Positions 1 through 10,947 are shown, counted from the first letter of the stretch. The stretch: 64,000 nt of DNA from Erinaceus europaeus (GCF_950295315.1 NC_080185.1:45241237-45305236), one strand, 5' to 3'. A program made the numbers and translations. Notes: generated by a model not told the origin, from the sequence alone.

Positions 1-126
1 GCAAGTAGTGAAGCTGTACTACAGATTTTCCTCTGTCTCTCTTCTTCTCTATCAACCCCATTTCCCTCTCAATTTCTGGCTGTCTCTATCCAATAAATAA
101 ATATAAAAAATAATTTTAAAAAAAGA
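1..126 (+). repeat. tRNA-derived SINE, family A (3' part; runs off the left edge)
   Basis: Begins inside the body at GCAAGTAGTGAAGC and ends in CCAATAAATAAATATAAAAA, the usual family A end: a pyrimidine-rich stretch, then AATAAATA and an A-rich tail. The tRNA-like head lies outside the window. Confidence 0.85.
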
Positions 127-234
127 AAGGAAGGGAAGACAGGACCATAGAAGAAGTGGACCAATGTATATAAATACAGATAGATAATTTAAAAAATAGT
201 AGTAAACCCACATCTGTGACCTTGAGAGAATTAT

Positions 235-470
235 TAAAGTTTTCCAGTGGAGGGAGCAGGGACACACGATGTTGGGAATTGTGCAGAAACATACCCCTGT
301 TATCTCATTATTTTGTAAATCAGTATTAAGTAACTAATAAAATAAAAATAATTCTGCTCCATACTCCCAGAGGGATAAACAATAAGTAAATTTCTAGTGG
401 AGAGGATGGGATATAGAACTCTGGTAGTGGGAATTGTATGGTCTTCCTGTCCTATGATCATGCCTCTTAA
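235..470 (+). repeat. Two 3'-end fragments of family R
   Basis: The first piece (about 235-350) matches the older R type: GTTGGGAATTGTG, then CCCCTGTTATCTCATTATTTTGTAAATC, ending in TAATAAAATAAAAAT. The second (about 355-470) has CCATACTCCCAGAGGGATAAA and GGTAGTGGGAATTGTATGG of the younger type. Neither contains a reading frame. Confidence 0.65.
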
Positions 471-599
471 CTTTGTATAACAAAAATATTCCCTTTGTTT
501 TAATATACAGAAAAGAACTATGGGGAGAGGGTAATGTTTATCACAAATGGTAGAATTTCAGGCACAAAAGAAAAATAATCTTCATATAATCATCAGTAA

Positions 600-819
600 T
601 CACACTAGGTGGTAATATAACCAGCTGAGCATACATTACCATGCATAAGGGACCCAGGTAGAAGCCACTGGTCCCCGCCTGAACTGGGAATCTTTCTGAG
701 CAGTGAAACAGTGCTGCAGGTGTCTCTCTAGCTCTCTCCCTCTGTATCTCCTTATCCTCTCTCATTTTCTCTCCATCTTATCAAAATAGAAATGGAGGGA
801 GGGAGGGAGAAAGAGAAAA

Positions 820-850
<31 letters not shown>

Positions 851-965
851 ATGGTTTGGGGAGGGAGAGAGAGAGAGATGGAGAAAGGAAAAAAGAAAAT
901 GGACAACAGGAGTGGTGGATTTGTCTTACAGGCACTGAGTCCCAGCAATAACCCTGGCAGTAATT
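600..965 (+). repeat. Family A SINE with GA tract and shared 3' module
   Basis: A tRNA-like head at about 601-660 leads into a CT-rich body to about 780. A purine tract (GGGA/GAGA, about 793-887) follows. At 898-957 comes the module GGAGTGGTGGATTTGTC...CCCAGCAATAACCCTGGCAG, which also terminates family B copies elsewhere in the window. A (TTAA)n tract follows at 959-991. Confidence 0.75.
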
Positions 966-1109
966 AATTAATTAATTAATTAATTAATTAAATCTTCACT
1001 TATACCCTACATGCCACTACTACAAACAGACTAGTTAATTGAGACTTATGTGTATGACTACTTCTGGTCTGCCATACTATCACACTGTCTGTGGATACTG
1101 GTACCTTGA

Positions 1110-1270
1110 AATTATGTTTTTGGTCCCCACCTGTAGGGGGAAATCTTTGCAAGTGGTGAAGCAGGACTGAAGGTATCTCTCTGTCTCTCCGCTCTCTATC
1201 AACTCCTCTCAATTTCTGACTATCTCTATCCAATAAATAAAGATAATAAAAAAGTGTTCTTTTAAAAAAA
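1110..1270 (+). repeat. Family A SINE, truncated head
   Basis: GGTCCCCACCTGTAGGGGGAAATC through CAATAAATAAAGATAATAAAAAAG. The promoter-bearing head is replaced by unrelated sequence, so this copy is 5'-truncated. Confidence 0.8.
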
Positions 1271-1414
1271 GTTAGTCATCAGAAAACTATATAACTCAGT
1301 AACAGAAGTATTAAAGGCCTATAACTGATTTATATTCAGTATATTTTCCAGTAATTCTATACCTCAGTTTTCATTTTTAAGAAGCAATCATAGTTATACA
1401 CAAACATTTCAAAC

Positions 1415-1535
1415 AAAGAGCTGGAAAAATAGCTCACTTGGTTTGTGTGCTGCCTTCCCATGTATAGGACTCAGATTTGAACTCTCATTCCCAGGGCACT
1501 GAAGGAAGCTTTGGAGCTGTAATTTCTTTTACTAT
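1415..1535 (+). repeat. Old tRNA-derived SINE remnant
   Basis: GGAAAAATAGCTCACTTGG, followed by a decayed B-box-like GATTTGAACTC about 45 bp on. Strongly diverged. Confidence 0.5.
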
Positions 1536-1544
1536 CTATCTTGT

Positions 1545-2230
1545 CTTTTTTTTTATTATTTAAGAAAGTATTAATTAACAAAACCATAGGGTAGGAGGGC
1601 TACAATTCCACACAATTCCCACCACCCAATCTCCATATCTATAGTGGAGATGTGAGGTTCCTGCTGTCTTGGGGTTCAAAAAGACAATCGATAGTTAATG
1701 TTATCATCACATTATTTGATAATTGGCTTAACTTTGAAAAGTCCTTTTGTTAGGGTTTGCTGTACAGTACCCATTATCTTGTACGTAGCTGTGCTATCGG
1801 TTGCTTCTGATCTACTTGGTCTAGGCTTTTGAGAGATTCTGCATATCAATTACACTGCATATATTGAGAAAAGATTCAGTTTGTGTTTTGAAAAACTTCG
1901 AGACATACAATTAATTTTCCCCCTCTCGTATTATTTAACTAGTGATGTATATGACTACATTTTACTAGAGAGTGTACATAAACACCATTCCCACCACCAA
2001 AAGACTGTGACCCATCCCTCCCACCCACACTCACCCCCCACTGTCCCAGGAAGCTGCATGTCTACCCCTCACCTCAGGGTTATTACTTTGGTGCCCTACT
2101 TACAATTTGGTCAGGTCCTGCTTTTAGTTTCCCTTTCAGATCTTCTTCCTCCACTTCTGTTGATGAGTGGGATCATCCCATACTCATCTTTATCTTTCTG
2201 ACTTAGCTCACTTAACATAATACCTTCTAG
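1545..2230 (-). repeat. L1-like 3' region joined to a family R terminus
   Basis: The left end carries the R terminus (AACAAAACCATAGGGTAGGAGGG...CACACAATTCCCACCACC). The rest is the antisense of an L1-like 3' untranslated region: CATTCCCACCACCAAAAG at about 1985 and ACTTAGCTCACTTAACATAATACC at about 2200. The block at 1645-1830 is also found at the left of the R copy at 33.4 kb, so part of this sequence belongs to R or to its source element. Confidence 0.6.
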
Positions 2231-2329
2231 CTCCGTCCAAGATGGGTATCTTGCCTTCTATCTCAAAAAGAAAACAAGAAAGAAAGGAAGAAATAAATAA
2301 ATAAATTAATTAATTAATTAATTACAGGG

Positions 2330-2500
2330 TGAGAGTACATAGCATAATGTTTATGCAAGGAAACCCTCATGCCTGAGGCTAAAAAAGTCCCAGGCTGAAT
2401 CCCCCACACCACTATAAATTAGAGCTGTGCAGTGCTCTGGAATAAAATAAAATAAAATATAAAATAAAATAAAATAAAAATAAAGTATGTTTAAACAAAT
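2330..2500 (+). repeat. Old SINE remnant with (AAAAT)n tail
   Basis: GGGTGAGAGTACATAGCATAATG...GCTGTGCAGTGCTCTGGAATAAAAT, followed by AAAAT repeats to about 2482. Related degenerate copies lie at 48.5 and 56.8 kb. Confidence 0.55.
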
Positions 2501-2512
2501 AAAGAAATTTCA

Positions 2513-2812
2513 GGGAGTCAGGCTGTAGCACACCGGGTTACAGGTGGCGCAAAGCGCAAGGACCAGCGTAAGGATCCTGGTTCAAGCCCCTGGCTCCCCA
2601 CCTGCAAGGGAGTCCCTTCACAGGCGGTGAAGCAGTTCTGCAGGTGTTTATCTTTCTCTCCCTCTCTCTGTCTTCCCTTCCTCTCTCCATTTCTTTCTGT
2701 CCTATCCAACAAGGATGATATCAATAACAACAACAATAATAGACAATGATAAAACAACAAGGGCAACAAAAAGGAATAAATAAATCTTTAAAATAAAAAG
2801 AAATAAAGAAAT
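2513..2812 (+). repeat. Family B SINE
   Basis: The head GGGAGTCAGGCTGTAGCACA resembles a tRNA A box. GGTTCAAGCCCC at about 2580 fits a B box. The body CTCCCCACCTGCAAGGGAGTC, the CT-rich stretch and the CAACAACAATAATA region lead to an AAATAAAA tail. It sits about 40 bp from an inverted copy. Confidence 0.9.
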
Positions 2813-2849
2813 TTCAAACCACTAAATTCCAACAGCTTTATATATATAT

Positions 2850-3133
2850 ATTTATTTTAAATATCTATTTATTTATTCCTTTTGTTGTCCTTGTTGATTT
2901 ATTGTTGTAGTTATTATTGATATCATTGTTGTTGGATAGGATAGAGAGAAATGGAGAGAGGAGGGGAAGACGGAGAGGGGGACAGAAAGATAGACACCTT
3001 CAGACCTGCTTTACCACCTGTGAAGCGACTCTCCTGAAGGTAGGGAGCCTGGGCTCAAACCAGGATCCCTACGCCGGTCCTTGGGCTTTGCACCACCTGC
3101 GCTTAACCCGCTGTGCTACCGCCTGACTCCCCA
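2850..3133 (-). repeat. Family B SINE
   Basis: Reads inverted: ATTTATTTATTCCTTTTGTTG at the left (the tail) through CTGTGCTACCGCCTGACTCCC at the right (the head). It forms an inverted pair with the plus-strand copy to its left. Confidence 0.9.
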
Positions 3134-3231
3134 GCTTTATATTTTTATATTAGCACAGTAAAAATAGTTGAGCAATCACCAAATAAACTACATTGCAGCT
3201 ACTCTGCAGAAGATCATACACCTATTTTTTT

Positions 3232-4085
3232 ATTTGTATTTATAAAAAGGAAACACTGACAAAAACCATAGGGTAAGAGCGGTACAACTCCACGTAATTC
3301 CCACAACCAGAAATCCATATCCCATCCAATACCCTGATAGCTTTCCTATTCTTTATCCTTAAGAATATGGACCTAGGGTCATTATGGGATGCAGAAGGTG
3401 GAAGGTCTGGCTTCTGTAATTGTTTCCCCACTGAACATGGGCATTCGAAGGTCAATCCATACTCACAGCCTGTCTCTCTCTCTCTTTCTCTAGTGGGGCA
3501 GGGCTCTGGGGAAGCAGGGCTCCAGGACACATTGGTGGGTCATCTGCCCAGGGAAGTTCGGTTGGCATCATATTAGCATCTGGAACCTGGCGGCTGAAAG
3601 AAGAGTTAACATATAAAGCCAAACAAATTGCTGAATAATCATGAACCTAAAGGCTAGAATAGTGCAGATGAAGAGTTGGGGGTGGGGGGTTTTGCAGATA
3701 GTTAGTAGGTCTATTTTAATTATATTCCAAAGGGTCCATGACTATACTAGCTTAATTTTTTTCCCCCTGAGCATGACATCTGCTATGCAGGTAGATCCAA
3801 GTTATTGTCTGGGGAGATGATGTCATAACTGGCAAAAGGACCAGAAAGCTGCATCAGGGAAGAGAGTAGCTCCAAAATATGGGAAAGGTGTATAAATATT
3901 GTTGACTGTAAATCCCATTGATCTGATGTGATCTGGGGCCCATATTCAGCTTAGGAGCCTATGTGACCTCTGCATCCCTCTAGATCTGAGCTCACATTCT
4001 GTGGTCATGTGTAGGAACGTTCCAAGCTGCCCCAATTTCAGGACCCAACAGACATGATGGGCCTAGACCTCAAATAAATCCCTCT
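3232..4085 (-). repeat. Family R copy, about 850 bp
   Basis: Starts at the diagnostic 3' end (TTTATAAAAAGGAAACACTGACAAAAACCATAGG, complemented) and extends upstream through CCAAGTTATTGTCTGGGGAGATGATGTCA and TATAAATATTGTTGACTGTAAA. Near 4045 it jumps to GACATGATGGGCCTAGACCTC, an internal deletion relative to the 40.6-kb copy. No open frame of note. Confidence 0.75.
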
Positions 4086-4119
4086 CTCCACACACCTATT
4101 TTTTTCTTGCCTATTTCTT

Positions 4120-4460
4120 TTTTTTAATTTTTAAAATTTATTTTAAAAAGGAGACATTAACAAAACCGTAGGATAAGAGGGGTACAGCTCCACACAATTC
4201 CCACCACCAGATCTCCATGTCCCAACCCTCCCCTGATAGCTTTCCTATTATTTATCCCTCCCTAGGTCATTGTGGGAGGCAAAAGGTGGAAGGTTTGGCT
4301 TTAGTAATTGCTTCCCCGCTGAACATGGGCGCATAAACAGAAGTTGAGAAAGAAGAACAGAAAGGGAAACTAAAAGCAGGGTTTGACTAAATCTGGAGTA
4401 GGGCACCAGAGTAAAAACCCTGGGGTGAGGGTGAGGGTGGATATTTGGCATACAACTATT
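4120..4460 (-). repeat. Family R 3' end with inverted 5' piece
   Basis: 4120-4330 is the R 3' end in minus orientation, broken at CTGAACATGGGCGCA. From about 4333 to 4455 the sequence is the reverse complement of L1-like sequence seen at about 2040-2150 (GGGAAACTAAAAGCAGG; GGCACCAGAGTAAAAACCCTGGGG). This layout is typical of 5' inversion during target-primed reverse transcription. Confidence 0.6.
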
Positions 4461-4504
4461 TTTAAGTGTGTTTTCTCCACTTGGATTCAGCCTTAGAAAA
4501 TGCA

Positions 4505-5075
4505 TTAAAGAAAATTATATTTCTAAACCCTATATACACATGATTCTGACTTTGTTTTATATTAATATAGAGAGAATAAATAGGAAGGATAGATATCAAA
4601 GAAAAGTTAACAGAGGTTATCTCTTGAGTTTATGAGATGAAAAGTGATACTTTTGAATACTTTCTCACCTCACATTTTCAGAAGAAAACAGTTAATAACA
4701 TATATATAATGACAGATAAGATCCTCTGGCTTTCTAGACTGACTGACCACAGGCATTTATCTCCAATACTTCCAAAGACTACATTAAAATGACAAACAAT
4801 GAAAAATGATGTGCAAACACCAAGCATTTAATAGAATCTAAGTGAATAAAGGTGTGGCATTAGCACACCAATGCCATGGATAAGTTCCTGGCAGCAGACA
4901 GAGGTCTGAGAATTCACAAAGCAGGGTAAAAAGGACTACCACCTGGAGAAAGAGCAATTGGCCTTGGCTGCTGTTGGGGAAAAGGGGGACATTCTCCCCC
5001 ACCCCAGCTCTCTGGGCTCTTCTGAGGCTATAGGAACTAACAAATGAACTTCAAAATAGTAGTAAGAGAAAAGGA
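4505..5075. other. No recognisable feature
   Basis: AT-rich sequence, apparently single copy within the window. Open frames are short and show no protein family signature. Confidence 0.5.
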
Positions 5076-5077
5076 CC

Positions 5078-5275
5078 AAAGGGGACCTGCTGGTTGAGCA
5101 CACTTTACAGTGTACAAGTACCTGGGTTCTAGACCCCATCCCCACCTGCAGGGGGAAAGATTTAGGAGTGGTGAAGCAGGGCTGCAGGTGTCTGTCTCTC
5201 TGTCTCTCTATCTCTCCATACCCTCTCTATTTCTGGCTGTCTCTATTCAAGATAATAAAAAAACACTTAAAAAAA
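5078..5275 (+). repeat. Family A SINE
   Basis: GGGGACCTGCTGGTTGAGCACAC head, GGGTTCTAGACCCC B-box-like segment, CCCACCTGCAGGGGGAAAG core, CT-rich body and AATAAAAAAAC tail. Confidence 0.85.
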
Positions 5276-5374
5276 AGAGAAAAAGACCGAAGTCAATCAC
5301 AGACATATGGAAAATTTGCATGAATGTCAATTTTAGAGTAATGAGAAATATGGGGACTTATGTAGCCAGAATCA

Positions 5375-5612
5375 GGGCTGGATCTTGGTGCACCCAGTAG
5401 CGTACATATGTTACCATGCACAAGGACCTGGGTTCAAGCCACCTGTAGGGGTGGGAGCTTCACAAATAGTGAAGCACTGTTGAAGGTGCCTCTCTTTTTC
5501 TCCCTCCCCTCCCCTCCTCTCCCCTCTCCTCTCCTCCCCTACCTTCCCCTCTCTTCTCCTCTCCTCTCCTCTCAATTTTTCTCTGTCCTATCAAGTAAAA
5601 AAATAAACAAAC
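5375..5612 (+). repeat. Family A SINE with expanded CT tract
   Basis: The head starts near ATCAGGGCTGGATCTTGG, with GACCTGGGTTCAAGCC at about 5424. The body is stretched by a (CTCCC)n-like pyrimidine run at 5495-5577 and ends in CTATCAAGTAAAAAAATAAAC. Confidence 0.8.
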
Positions 5613-5640
5613 AATGCTATATAACCTGAACCAAGGGATG

Positions 5641-6074
5641 GGTCAGGGTTGCGTCACATGAGAGAGAGAGAGAGAGAGAGACCAGGAACTCGTGGCAGAG
5701 AGGGAACGCAAATCTTTATTCATTTAGGAGCTCCAGAGTAGGATGTGAGCACAGTGGGTTTAGGTCACGTGGAGCTAGCAAAATGGCCACCTCCCACTGT
5801 GCACACCAGCCCTTCTCCAGTTCTGGGTGCAGAAGAGAAAAAGAGCAAATTCAGGAACAGCAGTGGGCTTTATAGAGTAAAAATGGAAGTGGCAAGTCAG
5901 GAACGGGATTGGGTAGGAATTGGGATGGAGAAAACAAGACACTCTGGGAAGGTAGAGAGCTAGCAGGATTATTGTAACCTGCAGACATGGGTGGGGATCT
6001 TTTAGGCAAAACAATGATTATGTAAATAGGCCATAGTATCAATCAGTGCAGGGGAGCTGGCATAATGTTCAACA
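5641..6074 (-). mobile_element. Solo LTR (ERV, 6-bp TSD GGGATG)
   Basis: GGGATG occurs at 5635-5640 and again at 6075-6080. Read on the minus strand the LTR begins TGTTGAACATTATGCC and has a TATA-like CTCTATAAAG near 5868 and AATAAA (complement of 5715-5720) followed by U5. Its segment around 6000-6025 (TACATAATCATTGTTTTGCC) recurs in the LTR at 32.0 kb, so both belong to one family. The 3' terminus is not a clean CA, so that border could be off by a few bases. No internal retroviral sequence flanks it. Confidence 0.75.
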
Positions 6075-6080
6075 GGGATG

Positions 6081-6500
6081 GGGCCTGGAGCATCAAGACA
6101 GGGAATCTAACATGACAAGGAGAGGATGGCTTATGATACAGCCAGATGCTCTGAATGCTTGTCTTGAGGTTTCTCTGAATTAGGTCTCTTTTTGGAGATC
6201 TCTCTAAATCTAGATTATTTAAACTCTTAAATATTGCAGTATTGATTTTTCCAGACATGCAGAGGTGATATTTAGATTAAAAAAAAAAAAGCCCCAAAAC
6301 TTGTTCTGGATATCTTGGAAAAAGCATAGCTGACAGTTTTCTTGTTGGTGTTGTTGTTGTATTTTACTCATTTGTTTGTTTTTAAGCTGAACCTACAAGG
6401 CACATTGAAATCACCTGCTGAAGCATCTACCACAGCCCATCCCTACCAGCCTCATGAGATTCTTATTTAATTGGTTCAGGGTGAGGCTTGGAGCATCCGT
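6081..6500. other. No recognisable feature
   Basis: Apparently unique DNA. It contains a short poly(A) run at 6279-6290 and a GTTGTTGTT stretch at about 6345-6360. Confidence 0.5.
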
Positions 6501-6504
6501 TTTT

Positions 6505-7180
6505 TAATTTATCTTTATTAGTGATTTAATCATAGTTTGCAAGATTATAGAATTACAGACGTACATTTGCACACTGTATTCATCACCAAAATTCTGTGCC
6601 CTCCTTAGCAACAAACACAAAGCTCACTAAGCATCCCCCCTGCAGACGGGTAGCTGGGGCTCTAACCCAGATCTTTGCGTGGGTCCTTACATCTAGTTTC
6701 TATGTGGGCTTAACAGCACCACCCTTCCTTCCTTCCTTCTTTCCTTCCTTCCTTCCTTCCTTCCTTCTTTTATTTCTTTCTCTCCTTCATTCTTTCTTAT
6801 TCAATGTCAACTCTTTAGATTCTTCATATGATTGAATATCATATGGTAGTTATCTTTCACCTTTATACTTACTTCACTATGCATAATCAACTCCAGCTCC
6901 ATCTGCTTTGTCCCAAAGGGACACGATATCATCCATTTAAATTGCAGGATAGTATTCTGCTTAGTATATATCCCATAGCTTGTTTATCCAGCCATTTGTT
7001 AACGGGCATTTAGGTTGCTTTAATTTCTTGGATATTATGCACAATGCAGCTATGAACATAGGGGTACCAATGTTCCTTTGAATTAGCATTTTCATGTTCT
7101 TTGGATAAATGCCTAAAAATATTATTGCCGAATCATAAGGCAGGTTCATTTTAATTTGTTTGAGAACTTTCCATACTGTT
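6505..7180 (-). repeat. L1 3' region, antisense, with SINE scrap and (TTCC)n
   Basis: The plus strand shows the complement of an L1 ORF2/3' end: TATTCTGCTTAGTATATATCCC and CATTTAGGTTGCTTTAATTTC, the usual antisense of the L1 3' part. It is interrupted at about 6635-6720 by a scrap of minus-strand SINE and at 6722-6785 by TTCC/TTTC repeats. No usable reading frame remains. Confidence 0.7.
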
Positions 7181-7184
7181 TTTC

Positions 7185-7450
7185 TTTTTTAAAATTTATT
7201 TATTTATAAAACGGAAACACTGACAAGACCTAGGATAGGAGGAGTACAATTCCCACCACCAGAGCTCTGTATCCCATCCCATCCCCTGATAGCTTCTCTA
7301 TTCTTTAACCCTGTGGGAGTATGGACCCAGGGCTGTTATGCGGTGCAGAAGGTGGAAGGTCTAGCTACTGTAATTGCTTCCCCACTGAACATGGGCATTG
7401 ACAGGTCAATCCATACTCCTAGCCTGTCTCTTTCTTTCCCTAGTGGGGCA
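7185..7450 (-). repeat. Family R 3' end, about 265 bp
   Basis: AAACGGAAACACTGACAAGACC at the left through CCTAGTGGGGCA at the right. 5'-truncated, and abuts the L1 fragment in the same orientation. Confidence 0.75.
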
Positions 7451-7496
7451 TTTATTTATTGGATATAGATATAAATAATTCTGGAGATGTATGAGC

Positions 7497-7752
7497 AGAG
7501 GCAGCATGGTGACACACCTGGTAAAACATGCACTTTACCATGCTCAAGGCCCTGGGTTCAAGTCTCTTGTTCCCACCAGTGTGAGTGTCATGAGTGGTGA
7601 AGTGGTGATGCCAGTGTCTCTCCTTCTGTCTCTCTCAACCTATCTCTCTGTATCTCTATGAGATAAAAAGGGGAAAAAATAAGTCCACTGGGTGCTGTGG
7701 AGTCATTGTGCAGCTTTTAAGCCTTCCTAGTAGAAAATAAATAAATAAATTG
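7497..7752 (+). repeat. Family A SINE with shared 3' module
   Basis: GGCAGCATGGTGACACACCTGG head, CCCTGGGTTCAAGTC B-box region, CT-rich body and GAGATAAAAAGG. A decayed copy of the shared module follows (TGCTGTGGAGTCATTGTGCAG at about 7694), then AAATAAATAAATAAATT. Confidence 0.8.
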
Positions 7753-8029
7753 GGGAGAAGGGGCAAAATTTATATTTCTAATTGCTTTCCAAGTGTTGTC
7801 ACTGCTACAAGTCCCTCCATGGACAACACATTCAGAGCCAACATTTTCACTTTGTTGTTTCAGTTTAGGAGGGAGATGCATTGGATCGACCTTCCCGTGG
7901 TGCATCTCGTGAGTACCCATTCATTGGGGAAACTGACGATCCTTCCTAGCCGACTGAATCCACATGGATCCCAGTCACTTTCAAAGCCAGCAACAAGCAG
8001 CTCCTGACAGCTTTCAAGCTGTTGGTCCT

Positions 8030-9092
8030 GCTCTTTGAGTCCTCCAACTTAATGTTGAGGGGCTGTCCTTTGCCAAACGCGTTCTTATTGGTCAATTGGC
8101 GATACAACATCAGGCAGATGTTATCTGCCTACAAGAAACACATATAGCAGTCGATGAAGCTGCTCAATTCACCATCAGTGGATTCAATTTAATATGCTAT
8201 AATCTCCATCCTAAACACGGCTGAGCCATCTACGCCAAATCCTGTCTTGCGGACGTTTACCATACGGCCTCTTTGACCTTCTACGACTCCATTACTATTG
8301 GAACTATTCAGCTCGTCAACATATATAAGCCTCCCAGTGCCTCATGGGATAATGAGGTCCTGCCTAGCCCGAATCACCCAGCCATTTACGTTGGAGACTT
8401 TAATAGTCATCACCAAGACTGAGGATATTCCTCCACTCGTGCTGACGGCTCTATCTTAGCCGACTGGGCTTCAGCGAATGACCTCTCCCTATTATACGAT
8501 CCCAAACAGCCAGGCTCTTTTCACAGTGCTAGATGGAATAAAGACTCGTCACCCGACCTGTGCTGGATTAGCACAGTCAATGGCCAAGCCTTTCCCGCTA
8601 CAAGACAATTTCTCAAGGACTTCCTGCACGGTCATCACCGCCCAGCTATCATCCACATTGGTCTCCAGCTCCCACTGATTCTGTGCTCGGAGAAACTAAG
8701 ATGGAACTTTCGGAAAGCAAACTGGCGTCTGTTCAGTGATCTTACCAACAAATCTATTCCTGCAATTCCAATTAACTCTATCCCCTCTGAAGATTCCTAC
8801 AGGCGCTTCCGCCAAGCCATCTTCAAAGCAGCTTCCCAAGCCATTCCTCGTGGGAGACTTGCTAACTATACGCCTTGTCTTGATCCTGAATGCGAGCAAC
8901 TACTAAAGCAGTATGATGAGTCGGGCGACCCAGATGTGGCTGACCATCTCATTGCCTCCCTGGATGCAGCACGCCAAGCCCGCTGGCAACAACTCACGGA
9001 AAGTCTGAACTTCACCCACTCAAGTAGGAAGGCCTGGAAGCTTCTTCACAGACTGGGTGCCGGTAGCCAACCTCCTCCCGTCTCCCATCTCA
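8030..9092 (+). pseudogene. Vingi endonuclease domain (broken frame)
   Basis: One frame contains the hallmarks of an AP-like endonuclease: LNVEGLS near 8048, CLQETHI at 8126-8146 (catalytic Glu region), VGDFNSHH near 8390-8413 and PDLCW near 8550. In the element this domain nicks target DNA to prime reverse transcription. The frame is cut by TGA at 8036-8038 and 8222-8224, both best explained as CGA to TGA, and at 8420-8422, best explained as TGG to TGA. It then continues open through a linker (WNFRKANW at about 8701) to about 9090, where a single-base indel moves the reading to the next frame. No initiator ATG can be assigned with confidence. Confidence 0.85.
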
Positions 9093-10032
9093 TCCTCCCG
9101 TATCTCCAAACTCAGTGGCCAGTCACCTAACTCAAGTTGGACGTGCTAAGATCGACCCAGTCTGGAAAAGAGAAATTTCCCATGAGTGGTCATCCCACTT
9201 CTGGTTATCTTGTCCATCTCCAAAACTCTCTCCCTTTACACTGTCTGAACTGGAAGACACTTTGAAGAGGGTTAAACCGGGAACAGCTGCTGGCTATGAT
9301 AACATCACCCCAGAACTCATTCTTAACCTGTGTCCCATGGCAAAGAAGTGGCTCGCTTCATTCCTGTCCCACATCTTGGAATCTGAGTCTATGCCCAAAG
9401 TTTCGCGTCCTGCGAAGATAATAGCGGTTTTGAAACCAAAGAAAGACCCAACACTGGCCGCCAACTATAGACCAATTTCTCTCCTCTCCCTGTGTTACAA
9501 ATTCCTTGAGAGGCTGCTTCTGTCACGTATTTCTCATCTTACAGAGAAATTCCTATCACCCGCCCAAGCTGGTTTCCGCCCAGAAAGATCTACCTGCGAA
9601 CAAGCCCTGGCCCTCTCAACTTACATTGAAAATGGATTCCAGAAGAATTTAAAGATGGGTGCTGTCTTTGTTGATCTCACAGCAGCTTATGACACGGTCT
9701 GGCACCGTGGTCTCCTAGTCAAGATCTCAAGATACCTGCCTCCATGGGTAGCCAACACTATATCGTTTCTTCTCCAAAACAGAAGATTCCAGGTGCATCT
9801 GGGTGACAAGTCTAGCAGATGGAGACTTGTCTCAAGTGGCCTCCCCCAGGGCTCTGTTCTGGCTCCTACGCTATTTAATATTTACATCAATGACCTCCCA
9901 GAAACTTCTTCAAGGAAGTTCATCTACGCCAATGACATCTGCTGTGCAACTCAGGCATCAAAGTTCGACATCCTCGAGGAAACACTCATGAAAGACATGT
10001 CTCTGATATCTGATTACTGTAAAAAATGGTGA
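9092..10032 (+). pseudogene. Vingi reverse transcriptase domain
   Basis: The best conserved frame of the window, about 305 residues open from 9115. Reverse transcriptase blocks in order: GTAAGYDNITPELI (about 9280), KPKKDPTLAANYRPISLLS (about 9436), QAGFRPERSTCEQALALSTY (about 9568), FVDLTAAYDTVWHRGLL (about 9667, first catalytic Asp), GLPQGSVLAPTLFNIYINDL (about 9838) and FIYANDICC (about 9919). The last should read YADD: its first catalytic Asp is Asn (AAT for GAT), so the enzyme would be dead even without other damage. TGA at 10030-10032 after KKW is probably a CGA to TGA change, because recognisable sequence continues past it. The ATG at 9115 is an accident of the upstream frameshift, not a true start. 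Confidence 0.9.
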
Positions 10033-10947
10033 CTAATCCCTAGCACTGCAAAAACGGTATCATCTGTTTTCCATCTACACCATGCCTCAGCCTCTGTGAG
10101 CTTAATGTGCAGCTTTGCGATACGAGAATCCGGCATGAAGCCCAGCCAGTCTATCTTGGCGTTACTCTCGATCGCACCCTGTCATTTCACAAACATCTCA
10201 TAAAGTGCAGCAAAGGTGGGCGCGAAGAATAACATCATTGCAAGACTGGCCAGCTCCTCATGGGGTGTGAGCGCTTCCACACTATGATCATCATCTCTGG
10301 CATTATGCTATTCCACTGCAGAATACTGTGCCCCAGTATGGTTCCGTAGCCCCCATGTCCACTTGGTCGATTCCAAATTATATTCCTCCATGAGTATAAT
10401 TTCTGGAACCACCCGTTCCACCCCGGTTCCATGGCTGCCAGTTCTTAGCAACATCGCCCCGCCAGATATTCGTCGGGATGTGGCATCATCTAAGTTCATT
10501 TCCCACGTCTATGCTCGACCGGACCTGCCAATATACGCAGATATCTTCGCCCACCCTGTCCAACGCTTGACATCTCGTCACCCAATCTGGTCCCCTACGC
10601 CTACACTGAACTTCTCTGTTCCAGACTCTTGGAAACAGAGTTAGCAGTCAGCTGAGGTAAAGAACAAACACCTCATCACAGACCCCTGCAAACGTCAACC
10701 CAGCTTTGACCTAGCACGTTATGATTGGGCCCTCCTCAATCGCTATCGAACAGGCCATGGCTGGTGCGCCGCTATGTTCCATTGCTGGGGAGCCAGAGAC
10801 GACCCGAACTGCCCCTGCGGCTACAGACAGACTATGACCCACATAGTCAACGACTGCCACCTCTCCAGATTCAAAGGAGGTCTCGAAGCTTTACATCAGG
10901 CTCAACCTGATGCTGTTGACTGGCTACAGAAGAAGGGCAAATGCTAG
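10033..10947 (+). pseudogene. Vingi C-terminal domain with Cys/His motif (broken)
   Basis: After the TGA at 10030 the thumb and connection region persists in pieces with frameshifts between about 10090 and 10340 (VYLGVTLDRTLSFHKHL is readable near 10155). From about 10363 the reverse transcriptase frame is restored and reads LPVLSNIAPPDIRRDVASS, until a TAG at 10642. The C terminus holds CPCG...HIVNDC at about 10810-10860, a compact Cys/His cluster typical of the end of Ingi/Vingi and Jockey-like proteins and likely to bind nucleic acid. The protein ends KKGKC with TAG at 10945-10947, a few bases before the AAG-rich tail. Confidence 0.8.
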
